Origin: Zancudomyces culisetae
Taxonomy: Eukaryota; Kickxellomycota; Harpellomycetes; Harpellales; Legeriomycetaceae
Reading direction: 5' to 3'
DNA: 64,000 bases
NCBI GenBank assembly: GCA_001969505.1
Contig: LSSK01000018.1
Span: 1 to 64,000 of the forward strand
The notes under the pieces were generated by a model. It did no database searches. It saw only the letters and a program-made list of their open reading frames with translations, and was not told the DNA's origin. This document shows positions 54,763 to 64,000 of this stretch, one piece after another (position 1 is the first letter of the stretch; every line of letters begins with the position of its first letter). The position numbers and the translations under genes are program-made.

Positions 54763-55296
54763 TGAAAACAATCAAAATTGCTGAACACAAACCAAATATG
54801 TTGGGTTTTTTTATAGGGCCTATTACTGTGACGGGGTAAGCCAAAGTTAGAAAACGGAGCATGTCAATTTTTGTAAATGTGGTCCAAAGTCAATAGGTGA
54901 TAAATTTTATCTCGCAATAAAGTAGCAAAGCACTGAACTCAAACCACCAAAAAAGAGAAACCCCCTCTTCTTTTAAACTTATCATTCGTTTTTTTCCAGA
55001 AAACAGAAACATACTTTTTTTTGTGTTTGCTGTAACATTAGAGATATTCTGAAGCATAATTATAAGGCATAACATACTGATAATAGTTGCTACCCGATAC
55101 AAAGGATAAGTGTAATAAAGGAGAATACACTGCGAGCAACCAGAATCGATTTTTTAAACATACTTTTCAAGAAATCTCATATTCAAAGTCGAATGCTTCT
55201 CGAATTTTAGATACCTGCTTTGTAACAGAAAACCGAAATATAAAGCGTAAACGCATCAGAGTAGAGCTAGAAGCAGAGAGTTGTGAAGAAGTATAG
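54763..55296 (+). CDS. possible two-exon gene, unknown
   Basis: First candidate exon 54763-54837: ATG then KTIKIAEHKPNMLGFF, IGPITVTG, ending in a good donor GGTAAGCC. Second: a TAG 3' splice site (at 55083-55085) opens a frame to 55296 that reads LLPDTKDKCNKGEYTASNQN, then HTFQEISYSKSNASRILDTC, and KRKRIRVELEAESCEEV. With the simple join, however, the phases give another, shorter frame (GCYPIQRISVIKENTLRA...). So either the donor differs or the two pieces belong to different things. Low certainty, but the second piece has real coding character. Confidence 0.25.
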
Positions 55297-55577
55297 CAGC
55301 ATTTTGGTACTTGGTACCAGATAAAAAAGAAAAGACACTATAAACATACTTTATTACGTTTCACCCACAATCCCCCTTGGCAAAGTCTACACCAAAAAGG
55401 TCAAACAACCAAATGAAAACCAAAATAAAGATAACCCCCAAATTGCTACAAGAGGTTAGAAGGCAAATCCAAAGAAAAAGCACAATAGATACAAGTATTT
55501 ACTTTATATAGACGATTGCATAACCCTCACACAACACTTACCACTTATTATTTTAAATTTTTTATTTGGGTGAAAAG

Positions 55578-56414
55578 ATGGAAAAAGATAGAAAAGATAG
55601 AGCGCTAACCCCAAAAAGTGCAATGGCACGAAATAAAAAACCAATGGATAATGAACTCGCCAGAGCCTTAGCCACACAATACATAATGAATACCACTAAT
55701 AATGACAGTGGTCGATTTCAAGCGGAAAAAAGTCGAACACGAAGCCCCATTAATAGCGAGGAATATGATGAGTTGAGTGATCCCAGATCACTTTTTGGAT
55801 TTGAAAGTCCGATTGAGAAAACCCCTGAAAGTGTTATAGATAAACCAGAGGTGGAGAAAAAACGGAAAATGAGCGATTGGTACAAAAAAAATGTATTGTA
55901 TATGCGTCCAAGCCAAGATGTAGAACATGAGGTTGTGCATGAAAAAGATACACTACTTGAAGATGCAAGTTCACGAAGTGTGAGTAGCCAGGGAACCGTG
56001 CTTGTAAATGTACGAAGTAAAAATTCCAACCAGCAAGGAGCATCAAAATATAGAAAAGAAAAAATCTCAAGAGACGAACACGATAACAAGACTCTCGATT
56101 TAAACAGTAATGTCGAACGCAATGGCGAATGGAGTGGAAAAGACGAGAATGGTGTTTTCAACCCTGCTATGCGTCCAGAAGAGATGGTATCTCCTCTTAA
56201 GTTACATTCTGGTTTGCCGAAAAGTTTGCTTTTGTTTTTATTTGGATTTCTTTTATTTCCACTGTGGTGGATTGGAGCTTTTTACCCTAGAAAGGTTAAA
56301 AACGATTTTGAGAAACGGCTGAAAAGGATCAACTTGTTAATGTCATTTTTCTCGATACCTTTTACCATTCTACTCGTCACGCTTGTGACTGTTGGGATCG
56401 CAAAGGCAATTTAG
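55578..56414 (+). CDS. tail-anchored-type membrane protein with two C-terminal helices, unknown fungal family
   Basis: 278 residues from the first ATG, one exon. About 200 residues of charged, disordered-looking N-terminus (PKSAMARNKKPMDNELARAL, EYDELSDPRSLFGFESP, SVSSQGTVLVNVRSKN). Then helix 1 at about 216-235 (SLLLFLFGFLLFPLWWIGAF), a Lys/Arg-rich loop (RKVKNDFEKRLKRIN), and helix 2 at about 252-275 (SFFSIPFTILLVTLVTVGIA). The GF-PLWWIGAFYP motif before a basic loop is common in uncharacterised fungal membrane proteins, as I remember it. Function unknown. The basic loop would face the cytoplasm. Confidence 0.75.
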   Translation: MEKDRKDRALTPKSAMARNKKPMDNELARALATQYIMNTTNNDSGRFQAEKSRTRSPINSEEYDELSDPRSLFGFESPIEKTPESVIDKPEVEKKRKMSDWYKKNVLYMRPSQDVEHEVVHEKDTLLEDASSRSVSSQGTVLVNVRSKNSNQQGASKYRKEKISRDEHDNKTLDLNSNVERNGEWSGKDENGVFNPAMRPEEMVSPLKLHSGLPKSLLLFLFGFLLFPLWWIGAFYPRKVKNDFEKRLKRINLLMSFFSIPFTILLVTLVTVGIAKAI

Positions 56415-56478
56415 TTTTACTCAAAGGCCTGTTCTATTTTGGTGATAGAGAGTATCTTTTTATTTTGGTTGCATTTTC

Positions 56479-56883
56479 ATGCATAGCGCCTGTACTATAT
56501 TTTTTTTCATTCGTATTATTATTGTTTTTGTTACTATGATTGATCGCTTATTCTTTTTAAATATCTTAGATAGGATTTTATCACCCCCCTCTTTTTTTTT
56601 TTGCGATATAATGTTAAGGTGGATATATGGTTTAATATTTATGGCCTTATTGAGTTTTATTTTATATCCTCTTACTAGATACCATGTACCTTATAAAACA
56701 TATCTACTCGATGTTTTCTTTTTCACTACTATTATGTTCAAGCCTTGTCCTTTCCAAGCAAATTATACTTATACACTTAACTTTGCTAAAGCTCCAATAG
56801 CATTGTTGTTGATACTCAATGCAGTCACATCAGCATTTACACAACTTGAGGCCAGGTTTAAAAGACTGGGGTTTACATCCTAA
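56479..56883 (+). CDS. hydrophobic ORF, doubtful gene
   Basis: 134 codons from an ATG, 64 bases after the stop of the previous gene. It would encode three or four hydrophobic segments (IRIIIVFVTMIDRLFF, IYGLIFMALLSFILYPL, APIALLLILNAVTSAFTQ). The second half looks more protein-like than the first, which is T-rich. The minus strand has stops throughout, so this is not a shadow of a minus-strand gene. It may be chance in a T-rich 3' region. Confidence 0.25.
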   Translation: MHSACTIFFFIRIIIVFVTMIDRLFFLNILDRILSPPSFFFCDIMLRWIYGLIFMALLSFILYPLTRYHVPYKTYLLDVFFFTTIMFKPCPFQANYTYTLNFAKAPIALLLILNAVTSAFTQLEARFKRLGFTS

Positions 56884-57159
56884 ACTTGGATAACCTCTTT
56901 TCGAGTCTAGCTAAATCTATGTATGTATGGTTTTTTTTTGTGGTAATATCATTAGGAGATAGCAGAACAATGCAACTATAATTAGTGTTTTATGCTAGGG
57001 CTTTCTTAATTCGTGGATCAAAATTTTCCAGAAAAAAATTTTTCAACTATTTGCGCAAAAAAAAAAAGGCAATATCTATTCTACACTAAAAAAAAGTAAA
57101 AATAAAAGCTCATATTATTTTGTATAGAAAAAATTTTTAAATTGGCACAGCAAAATAAA

Positions 57160-58212
57160 ATGGCATCGATTTACAAGCGGGCAACCCGAGATGAAACCGA
57201 ACTCGAGGCGGAGGAGAATGCTTCAAACACAACACACCAAAAAGTACTAATCCTATCATCTAGAGGAATCACACAAAGGTAACCATACGCACTTGACTTT
57301 TACTTCCTGTTATTTTCCTCTCTCATCAAAAAATTGGGTGTTTATGAAAGTTAAAACAGATTTTTTTATATACTTTAGGTATCGACATCTTTTATCTGAT
57401 CTAAGTGCGCTTTTGCCACATTCCAAAAAAGATTCTAAATTGGATACAAAGAAAAGGCTTGGAGTGATAAACGAAATTGCCGATTTGTATAACTGCAGCA
57501 ATGTAATATTTTTCGAAGCTCGTAAACACGAAGAATTATACATGTGGGTTTCGAGAGCCCCAACAGGCCCCAGCATAAAATTCCACGTCCAGAATGGTAG
57601 GTTTTTAATATTTTCAATGTGCTTTACGCATGATATAACTAAATAACCATAATACATTTATTTTGTATAGTTCACACAATGAGCGAATTGAAGCTTAACG
57701 GTAACTGCTTGAAGGGTTCAAGACCAATATTATCGTTTGACTCCACCTTTGACTCTTCAGAGCAGTTCATGCTAATAAAATCGATGTTCGAACAGGTGTT
57801 TGGCGTTCCCAAAAGTGCAAAAAAGATAAAACCATTCTTTGACCATGTGATGTCTTTTAGTATAATTGATAACAAGATCTGGGTTAGAAACTACCAGATA
57901 GTAGAAAAGGATCCTGTAACAGGTGCAGATACATCATCTATCAAGTCCAGCAACGTTGGCGGTGAAACCATGAACCTATTGGAGATCGGTCCACGTTTTG
58001 TTTTGAATACCATCAGAATATTCGATGATAGTTTTGGCGGAAAGACACTATTTGAAAACGAAAACTTTATGACACCTGCGTCTATCCGATCTATGTTGCG
58101 CAGTCAAAAATCTGGCAAATATGGCGCTAGAATTGACTCAAATCTTATTCACAAACATAAAATTAAAAACACCACCATTCCTGACAACTCGTATAGCTCG
58201 GTTTTTAAATAA
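57160..58212 (+). CDS. BRX1: ribosome biogenesis protein BRX1 (Brix domain)
   Basis: Nucleolar assembly factor for the 60S subunit. Three exons: 57160-57278, 57379-57596, 57671-58212. They sum to 879 bases, 292 residues, near the family length. Brix domain from about 32: VLILSSRGITQRYRHLLSDL across the first junction, LLPHSKKDSKLDTKKRL, VIFFEARKHEELYMWVSRA, GPSIKFHVQNVHTMSELKL across the second, then GNCLKGSRPILSFDSTFD, FDHVMSFSIIDNKIWVRNYQ and EIGPRFVLNTIRIFDDSFGG. The C-terminus is basic (KHKIKNTTI). Note the SRG-x3-R signature right at the start of the domain. Very sure. Confidence 0.96.
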
Positions 58213-58488
58213 TTTACTCCTGCTTTGTGGATTTCTTGTTTGAATAATACTGCCTTTGTACGCTTTTTTTGCCTTTTTATATATAAATATGTTAACAATA
58301 AAAAAACCCTAGAAATGCATCTGCAAGACCTATTAGAAAGATATTACAATTAAAAAAAACAACGCCTCTTTAAAATGAGGAATATTTAAGGAAACATCGA
58401 AGAGTTAAAGCAAATATATCATAACCTAAACTACTACATGAAGCAATTTGCAGTCACATCGAGTATTTACGAATATTATATCTTCACG
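58213..58488. other. short convergent spacer
   Basis: Between BRX1 and the copper transporter gene; AT-rich, nothing seen. Confidence 0.4.
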
Positions 58489-59072
58489 CTAGCAACAGGG
58501 CTCATCAGCTATTGATGGCATTGTAATGACATCATCTTTAGTTCCGCCCTTTTTATTCTCGTTTGTTGCTGAACGATTGGTTCTAGTTCTACTTTTTATG
58601 GTATACCTAGCCAATTCGCTCATTGTCTGGCCTAATGTAAGTCCTAAACATATCACAATAAAAATAGGTATGTTGCTCCCCATTATGGCAATCATCAGCA
58701 CGTACCGCGCTACGACGATTACAAAATATAGCACCGACCGCAAGGGTATGATCCAAAACAACCCCTCCCTAGTTTATTATTTGTATATATTGATTTGTAA
58801 ATTTTGCAAAAGTACGAATTTATACCAGATGCACTCAATATCATGAAAATCCATGGGCAGAGCTAATATATATATATATATAAAGATGGTTAGTTGATTT
58901 ACCTTGGTTGAAGCAAATCCAGTAAAAACGAGAGCCCTCGTTCAGCAATTCCAAGCACGATAAGGAATGTATAAGCCAAGGCAGCATCCTTCGAAGTGCG
59001 AAGCCAATATGTCACGAACACCAAATTTAAAAACACACCACTACCTGACCTCGGGGATGCATTTCCACACAT
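58489..59072 (-). CDS. Ctr-family copper transporter, short, without Met-rich N-terminus
   Basis: Trimeric Cu(I) channel family. Two exons, 59072-58903 and 58768-58489. They sum to 450 bases, 149 residues. Helix 1 about 28-52 (DAALAYTFLIVLGIAERGLS, preceded by TYWLRTSK as in the Ctr family), helix 2 about 69-90 with M82-x3-M86 (YVLMIAIMGSN), helix 3 about 91-108 with G99-x3-G103 (GLTLGQ). These MxxxM and GxxxG motifs in this order are the Ctr signature. The N-terminus is just 20 or so residues (MCGNASPRSGSGVF), with no Met clusters; the C-terminus ends EPCC, a Cys pair that could hold copper. The lack of Met motifs favours an internal (vacuolar, Ctr2-type) role, as an inference. The junction AG|G restores LLQPREGLFW. 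The family identification is firm. Confidence 0.82.
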
Positions 59073-62000
59073 TGTTTCTCAACTCGATTTCTCACTACAG
59101 TATTTATTATGGGTTGCTAGAAAAATACTGTTAGACAGGCTAACCACTTTGGTTTGTGCTTTGAACTATTTTTCTTTTGTGTATTTAAACTCGAATAACT
59201 AAAACCAAATCTACCAACGTTTATCTATGATTGAAGCTGCTTTACTATTAAAATAAAATGCAGGGAAATATAGTATTTGGCAGGATATTGTGTACTAAAA
59301 AGAGATCAAACTCATTACAATAGTATATGCATAATATGTGTGTACACCATGCATATATTGCTATATTTGTCCTTTCTTTTTGATGGATATTCTAGAATTT
59401 ATATAGTGCTTTCGAGTTTAATTTTTGACCAAAATATATTTGATTCTAGACTTAAAAAATTGAATACTTAATACACTAGAAAAATAAAAGGTGTTGAATA
59501 TTACTCGCTACATATAGAATAGTTTGTGCTAAACCGCATCGAGACAAATAGAATAAAAGTAGACCAATGCCTTAGAGTTTATTATATACATACAGGTCGA
59601 CTACACTGTAGATCCCCCTTGTCATCTCCAGTGTAACGAGAGTACTAGTTTGACTACCATACTGGCTGTTGATTTGCGGGTGGCACTTTGAGGAATTTTT
59701 AGTGGATAGCTATCATTTTTAGCAATTATAAACCTTAACAAGACTAGTTGAGTAGAAAGAAGACCGAGAAGTTCAAATGTGGCGTGCTCGCCTATAGGAG
59801 ATAGATGTTCGAAATAATATGCCTTTAATGCAGCCGAGAAATAATCTACATTTTGGTTGTTCATAATACTAGGTACTTGTCTAATATTGTGATCATTGCC
59901 TTAGTTTTTTGCTATGGGGGAAATGTAACCAAGTTCTCAGTAAAATAGTCTACTTGGTTTGGGTGTACTTTGTAACGAAGTCATTGTAATCTTTGAGAGG
60001 ATAAACATATATTTGAATACAAAGTCAAAACCGGATTAACGAGACTTTATTTTTTTTTCATGTGGTGGTGGGAAGGAGCAACCAGTCAGTGTGTTATACT
60101 CCGTCTAGGGTGTGTGTGTGTGTTTATAAAACAAGTCAACAGACATAACATAGGACTAAAATATAAAAAAAAAGATATACGACTTCCTCCCCTCCTTCCT
60201 TCCATAATGGCTAAGGTAAAAACATGCTAATTATACATCGAGATGATATGAAGTTAGCTGATGCTTATATGTTGCTGGCAGTAACTTCAAGCAAGTGAAT
60301 ACCTTTTTTTCAATTCTCTCGATTATTGATTTTCAAAAAACAATTTAAAATAACGTAAAAAATTAAATAAAAAATTCCCCATAACCCTGCATACTTGCAG
60401 CTCAAAACTTGAATGTGCATAAATTCAACAAAAATTGCAGTGTGTAGAAGAATATTGCGGCCCTGCGTTTCATACAATTCGAATACGCGCCTCGCCTTTT
60501 ACTAGACGCGTCCGTGTGTGGGACCAATGTGGGGCTTAAGATAATTTTTGTGAACAACCTCTGGCTAAGCCTAGCCTTGGTGGTTGTGAAACTCTATTTT
60601 TTAAAAAAAACTGAAAAACTGGGTGGTCGAGGTTGTGGGTGTTGCCTGGTTATTCTCTGATCGGCAACTGCAACAGAAGATCAGAGTGCACATACTTGAA
60701 ATTTTGTGCCCAGTGGTGTGCAATCAAGATTCTTCGAATGTCGGGAGGCAGGATATGTGTGCCTTGTTATCATTCATTTTCTGATGACTTGCGCTTGCTT
60801 GAATTAAGCACTAAACCGGCTCCATACCGTCATACCGCCATGGTTTGACTAGGAAAATATATCCTAATCGGGTTAGTGAAAAGGAACAAGTACTTTTAGC
60901 CCTTAACGAAAATTAAAGCAAGATTAGTGGTGGGGGGGTGTAAACACTTTGCGCAACTAAAAATGAATTTTGTTGACTCAAATGTTGTTTTGTGGCACCA
61001 GTGCTAGTAAACTGCTCGTAGAAAACGCAGAAAGGCGGTTACACACCTTTTATTCATATGTAAAATCAAACCAGCTTATTTCTGTATATACATGTTGACA
61101 GCTGTAACATCAGCTAATAATATCAAATTAGCTATGTTTAATATTTTATGGCTTTTGAAAGGGTGATAAAATTACTGAATCAAAAGGGTGTTTATACAAC
61201 ACATTCCTTAATATGTGGACTTGTACCTTATGAGATTACTATGTTTCTACTTTAAAAAAGCTGAAAGATTCACATTATTTTTGTTTTATATATATTCTGA
61301 AAGACTAGTTTTGTCGTAGAAATACGTGTGAAATAGACCACAGGTTTCAGTGTATGCTAATTACAAGTGCAAGAACTTGTGTCTAGCGTACTTTTTTTTA
61401 GTTATTACATAGTGGATGTGTGTGCATTATGTGTTTGTCCTATTTTTGCTGCACACTACTCTTGTTTCTTTTGACATTTGGCAGCTTTAAAGATAAATTG
61501 CCAGAAAAGTAAATGGGCAGACAGTTTATTAAAACGCATATATATTTTTCTTGTTGACATCCCTTCTAGGGTGCACACATTCAAGTGCGGAAAGGTGTCA
61601 ACCGCCTGCCCAATAACCAGTTGATGTGAAATGTCTTTGTAGAAACGGGGGGTTTTTTTATGGAATTTGTAAATCTTAGATTATGGTATATAAAAGGTCT
61701 TTGTGGATTTTTTGGCTTCCTTTTCTCCACTTCAGCCTAAGACCCTTTCAATCCCTGACATGTTATTTCAAAATATTTGCTATGTAACACAAATGGCCAT
61801 TAGAGTGGTGACTTATCGAGTGGGATATTTTATGTAAGACTAAATGGTTATCTTTTTCTTTCTCGCTTTCTTATTTTTTAAAAAAGGAAATATGCGATGT
61901 TAGCTTTTCACCCAGAAGAAGCTCGTTTCAAAAGAAAATTGGCGGTGATATTCTAATAAAAATAATTTATTCCTTTGTAGTAAGAGTAATTGCGGGGGTT

Positions 62001-62246
62001 TTTTTTCCTGGGTGGAAATCCATCAGTTTACAAATCGATTTAAAAAAAAAACAGCAATTACACATATGTTGTGTTCTGGATAAAACATGATAACGCATGC
62101 AATGATAGCGTTAAGAGCCAAAATCATGTTTGATATGTTAATATACCGATGTTTATGGATCGGAGGTTATAAATATAAACGCTCAGCACAACCTTCATTA
62201 TTGAAATAGCAATCCACAAACAAACAAACTCAAACACAGCGGAAAT
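59073..62246. other. 3.2-kb gene-free region upstream of the receptor gene
   Basis: The longest gap without a supported gene. An 80-codon minus frame (59622-59864, ATG start) has mixed composition but no features. TG repeat at about 60110-60121. Several T- and A-rich runs. No tRNA found; TTCGAAT at 60477-60483 has no T-stem. Holds the promoter of the receptor gene. Confidence 0.4.
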
Positions 62247-63245
62247 ATGGAGATGCTGAAGATGCATCCAGCTACGTATAAAAGACAAGGTGATGTACAG
62301 GTGACCATTGATCAGGCTTCGAGAGCCCTGTTGATATTAAATGTATTTTCACTTTGCAGCTCTACAATAATCATATACTGCATAATCTACGGACGAATAA
62401 GAGCAAAAAGGTTTTCAAATTATATCACATTTAGAATATCCGGTTGGATAGCTGTTGTTAATACAATATACCATGGGTTGTTTATAGTGCTTTATATTAA
62501 TCCAAATTCAGAAAAGATAGGAAAAGCTGGTGCACTAATCATTCTGTGGCTGCTCAAATCAATGATGCTGTGTTCAGTATTGCTATATTGTGTCATAGGG
62601 CTTTGTCTTCAGTCAATCACCATCAATGCTGCCAAATATGACCCTGCAAAAAACTGGTGGCACGAATATGTGGTCATAGTATTTTCTCTTTTGATAGAAC
62701 TACCTTCAATCTTTTTGTTTGACGATGCCGTGTATATGAGAAAATACGGTGTATTTATGGTATATGCAGAAGAATCATGGAAATATTTGGTTAGTAACTG
62801 GATTTGCTATTATGGAGTGTTGGGTTTTGCTGTCCTGTATAATATCCTTGCATCGATACAGGTCGGGATTTCGCTTTCTCCACTCGCCAAAAAAACAAGA
62901 TTTCTCTCGGGTAGCACAGGATTTTCTGGGTTTTATAACTCGGTGCATATAAGCAAAGAAGCAGCAGAGAAAAGTAGAAATGCCATCAGATGGCTTTCTT
63001 TGTACCCAATCATCCCCATAGTTACTCAAATATTTCCTGTGGTATACCCGTTTTTTCTCAATGTGACTGCATTTAGCTACTTGTCTATGTTTTTGCCTGC
63101 ATCCCAGGGTATTTTTGAGCTTGTAGTGTTCTGTTTGAACCCGACGTTTACAAAAATATTTAGGCCTAAAAAAAACAGAGGAGAACAAGATGGCATCAGC
63201 AACTTTAGCCTCTCCTCAGTTGATGATTATGACATGAGGATTTAA
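62247..63245 (+). CDS. seven-helix receptor-like membrane protein (fungal GPCR, Git3/cAMP-receptor type)
   Basis: 332 residues, one exon. Seven hydrophobic segments at about 28-50, 62-84, 93-120, 132-152, 178-201, 245-265 and 272-298, after a short N-terminus and before a Lys/Ser-rich tail of about 30 residues (FRPKKNRGEQDG). Features that fit the Git3/Dicty-CAR-like fungal receptors: RISGWIAVVNTIYHGLFIV in helix 2 and the segment AEKSRNAIRWLSLYPIIPIV entering helix 6, then FVVFCLNPTF-type ending of helix 7 (FELVVFCLNPTFTKIF). The third cytoplasmic loop (about 205-244) is polar and Ser-rich. The ligand is unknown. There is a large upstream region. Alternative: a transporter or another 7TM family, but the conserved C-terminal NP in helix 7 supports a receptor. 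Confidence 0.7.
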   Translation: MEMLKMHPATYKRQGDVQVTIDQASRALLILNVFSLCSSTIIIYCIIYGRIRAKRFSNYITFRISGWIAVVNTIYHGLFIVLYINPNSEKIGKAGALIILWLLKSMMLCSVLLYCVIGLCLQSITINAAKYDPAKNWWHEYVVIVFSLLIELPSIFLFDDAVYMRKYGVFMVYAEESWKYLVSNWICYYGVLGFAVLYNILASIQVGISLSPLAKKTRFLSGSTGFSGFYNSVHISKEAAEKSRNAIRWLSLYPIIPIVTQIFPVVYPFFLNVTAFSYLSMFLPASQGIFELVVFCLNPTFTKIFRPKKNRGEQDGISNFSLSSVDDYDMRI

Positions 63246-64000
63246 GATAGATGTGGTTATGTTTTATGTTTGCTATTTTAGAAGGTCTGATGTCTACAAT
63301 TACTGCTCTAGTAATTTTTTTTTAGTTTAAGTATTGAGTAATATTAGTGTTATAATAGAAAGAATAAAGTACGGATATTTTGTGTGAAATATATTGGGTG
63401 TATGTGTTCCGAGTAAAAGCTTATGTCACGAGGAATAAAAAAATGACCAAAAGTACTATATCTAACAAATTGAGATCATGTGCACTTAAAAACCGAACAA
63501 TATATTCGCAAAACTGAAGTTGGATCAAGCCAAACACTTTTCTTTCATCCCAAACACAGTGTTTTTGTGCAATATTTTTGGGTCGCAGTTTTAAATAAGT
63601 TACAATAAAGAAAAAGACGATTCCAGTACAATTAGTATAATATACTTGTTAATTATGTATTTATTTTGTCCAAATTTTGTTTTTATCTAATCAGTGACAT
63701 TAAATTATCCAGTTTGATGGAAGAATGCTATAAAGTTAAAAATGTTACCGTTACAATTTAAAATAAAACAGGAAATAAAAAAGTAAAGTGGAATAATATT
63801 AACTCCAAGACAGATAGGTAAAGATAATAGCTACCTAGTGGATATTAACCTAGATCTAACACTACTATTTCAATCCGCATGCCATATGGATGAGTAGTTG
63901 TTGTTTCAAGGTACAATATATTTGTTGGGATTCATAGCTCCAAAGGGAAAGTGATAGGGAAAAAAATACATGAAAAGGCAAACGCTGATGTGTAATTTGT
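63246..64000. other. intergenic at the right edge
   Basis: AT-rich, no frame supported as a gene. Confidence 0.4.

Noticed and set aside
54890-55102. Minus-strand short secreted protein
   Set aside because: Without the non-ATG start it is only about 60 residues, lacks a clear cleavage site and overlaps the better plus-strand frame.
60466-60492. tRNA T-loop (TTCGAAT)
   Set aside because: The flanking bases do not pair as a T-stem and no acceptor or anticodon stem can be drawn.
1-64000. CRISPR arrays, bacterial operons, prophage or insertion sequences
   Set aside because: The window is eukaryotic: spliced genes throughout; none of the repeats has the repeat-spacer layout of a CRISPR array.

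Overview
The window is nuclear DNA from a eukaryote, almost certainly a fungus. It is AT-rich, with genes on both strands and no operons. Introns are short (about 80-270 bases) with GT(A/T) donors and almost invariably TAG acceptors. The set includes a POB3-type FACT subunit without an HMG box, a PX-BAR sorting nexin, a Ctr copper transporter, a fungal-style seven-helix receptor and a carnitine acetyltransferase. SF3B6 (p14), absent from budding yeast, and a TRIM-like B-box protein argue against Saccharomycetes. The LINE-type retrotransposon remnant and overall style fit an early-diverging fungus (for instance the Kickxellomycotina/Harpellales), but that placement is an inference I cannot test here.

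Layout. 1-2.5 kb: broken non-LTR retrotransposon tail and RPL13 (-). 2.5-10.4 kb: POB3 (+), a 1159-residue unknown Ser-rich protein (-), and a six-exon arrestin-domain protein (-) rebuilt from splice sites. 10.4-13 kb: gene-poor, one coding-like relic. 13-17.2 kb: three co-oriented RNA-splicing genes, LSM5, SF3B6 and the eIF4A3/FAL1 helicase (+). 17.3-19 kb: protein disulfide isomerase (-). 21.5-32 kb: a small secreted protein, a five-exon YIPF1/2-like Golgi protein, mitochondrial carnitine acetyltransferase and a B-box/coiled-coil protein (all -). 33.9-42 kb: RPS16 (+), a second small secreted protein (+), a basic two-exon protein (-), an MFS transporter (+) and a sorting nexin (-) whose stop codons share one TTAA. 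42.3-42.9 kb: assembly gap between two poly-C runs. 43.4-53.3 kb: two paralogous two-helix membrane proteins, a third secreted protein, a single-pass membrane protein, a DNAJB-type co-chaperone and DUS4 (all -). 55.6-63.2 kb: a two-helix tail protein (+), BRX1 (+), a Ctr copper transporter (-) and a seven-helix receptor (+).

Functionally this is mostly core housekeeping (ribosome, ribosome assembly, splicing, tRNA modification, chromatin, ER folding, vesicle traffic). The less ordinary content is two families not matched to anything I know: (1) three short secreted proteins with a shared C-terminal DNQ motif at 21.5, 35.8 and 45.8 kb, and (2) a pair of two-helix proteins with a collinear FYIxNGIxP motif at 43.4 and 50.3 kb. 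Gene models for split genes were assembled by hand from reading frame, splice sites and family alignment from memory; summed exon lengths are multiples of three in every case. No search or computation was run.
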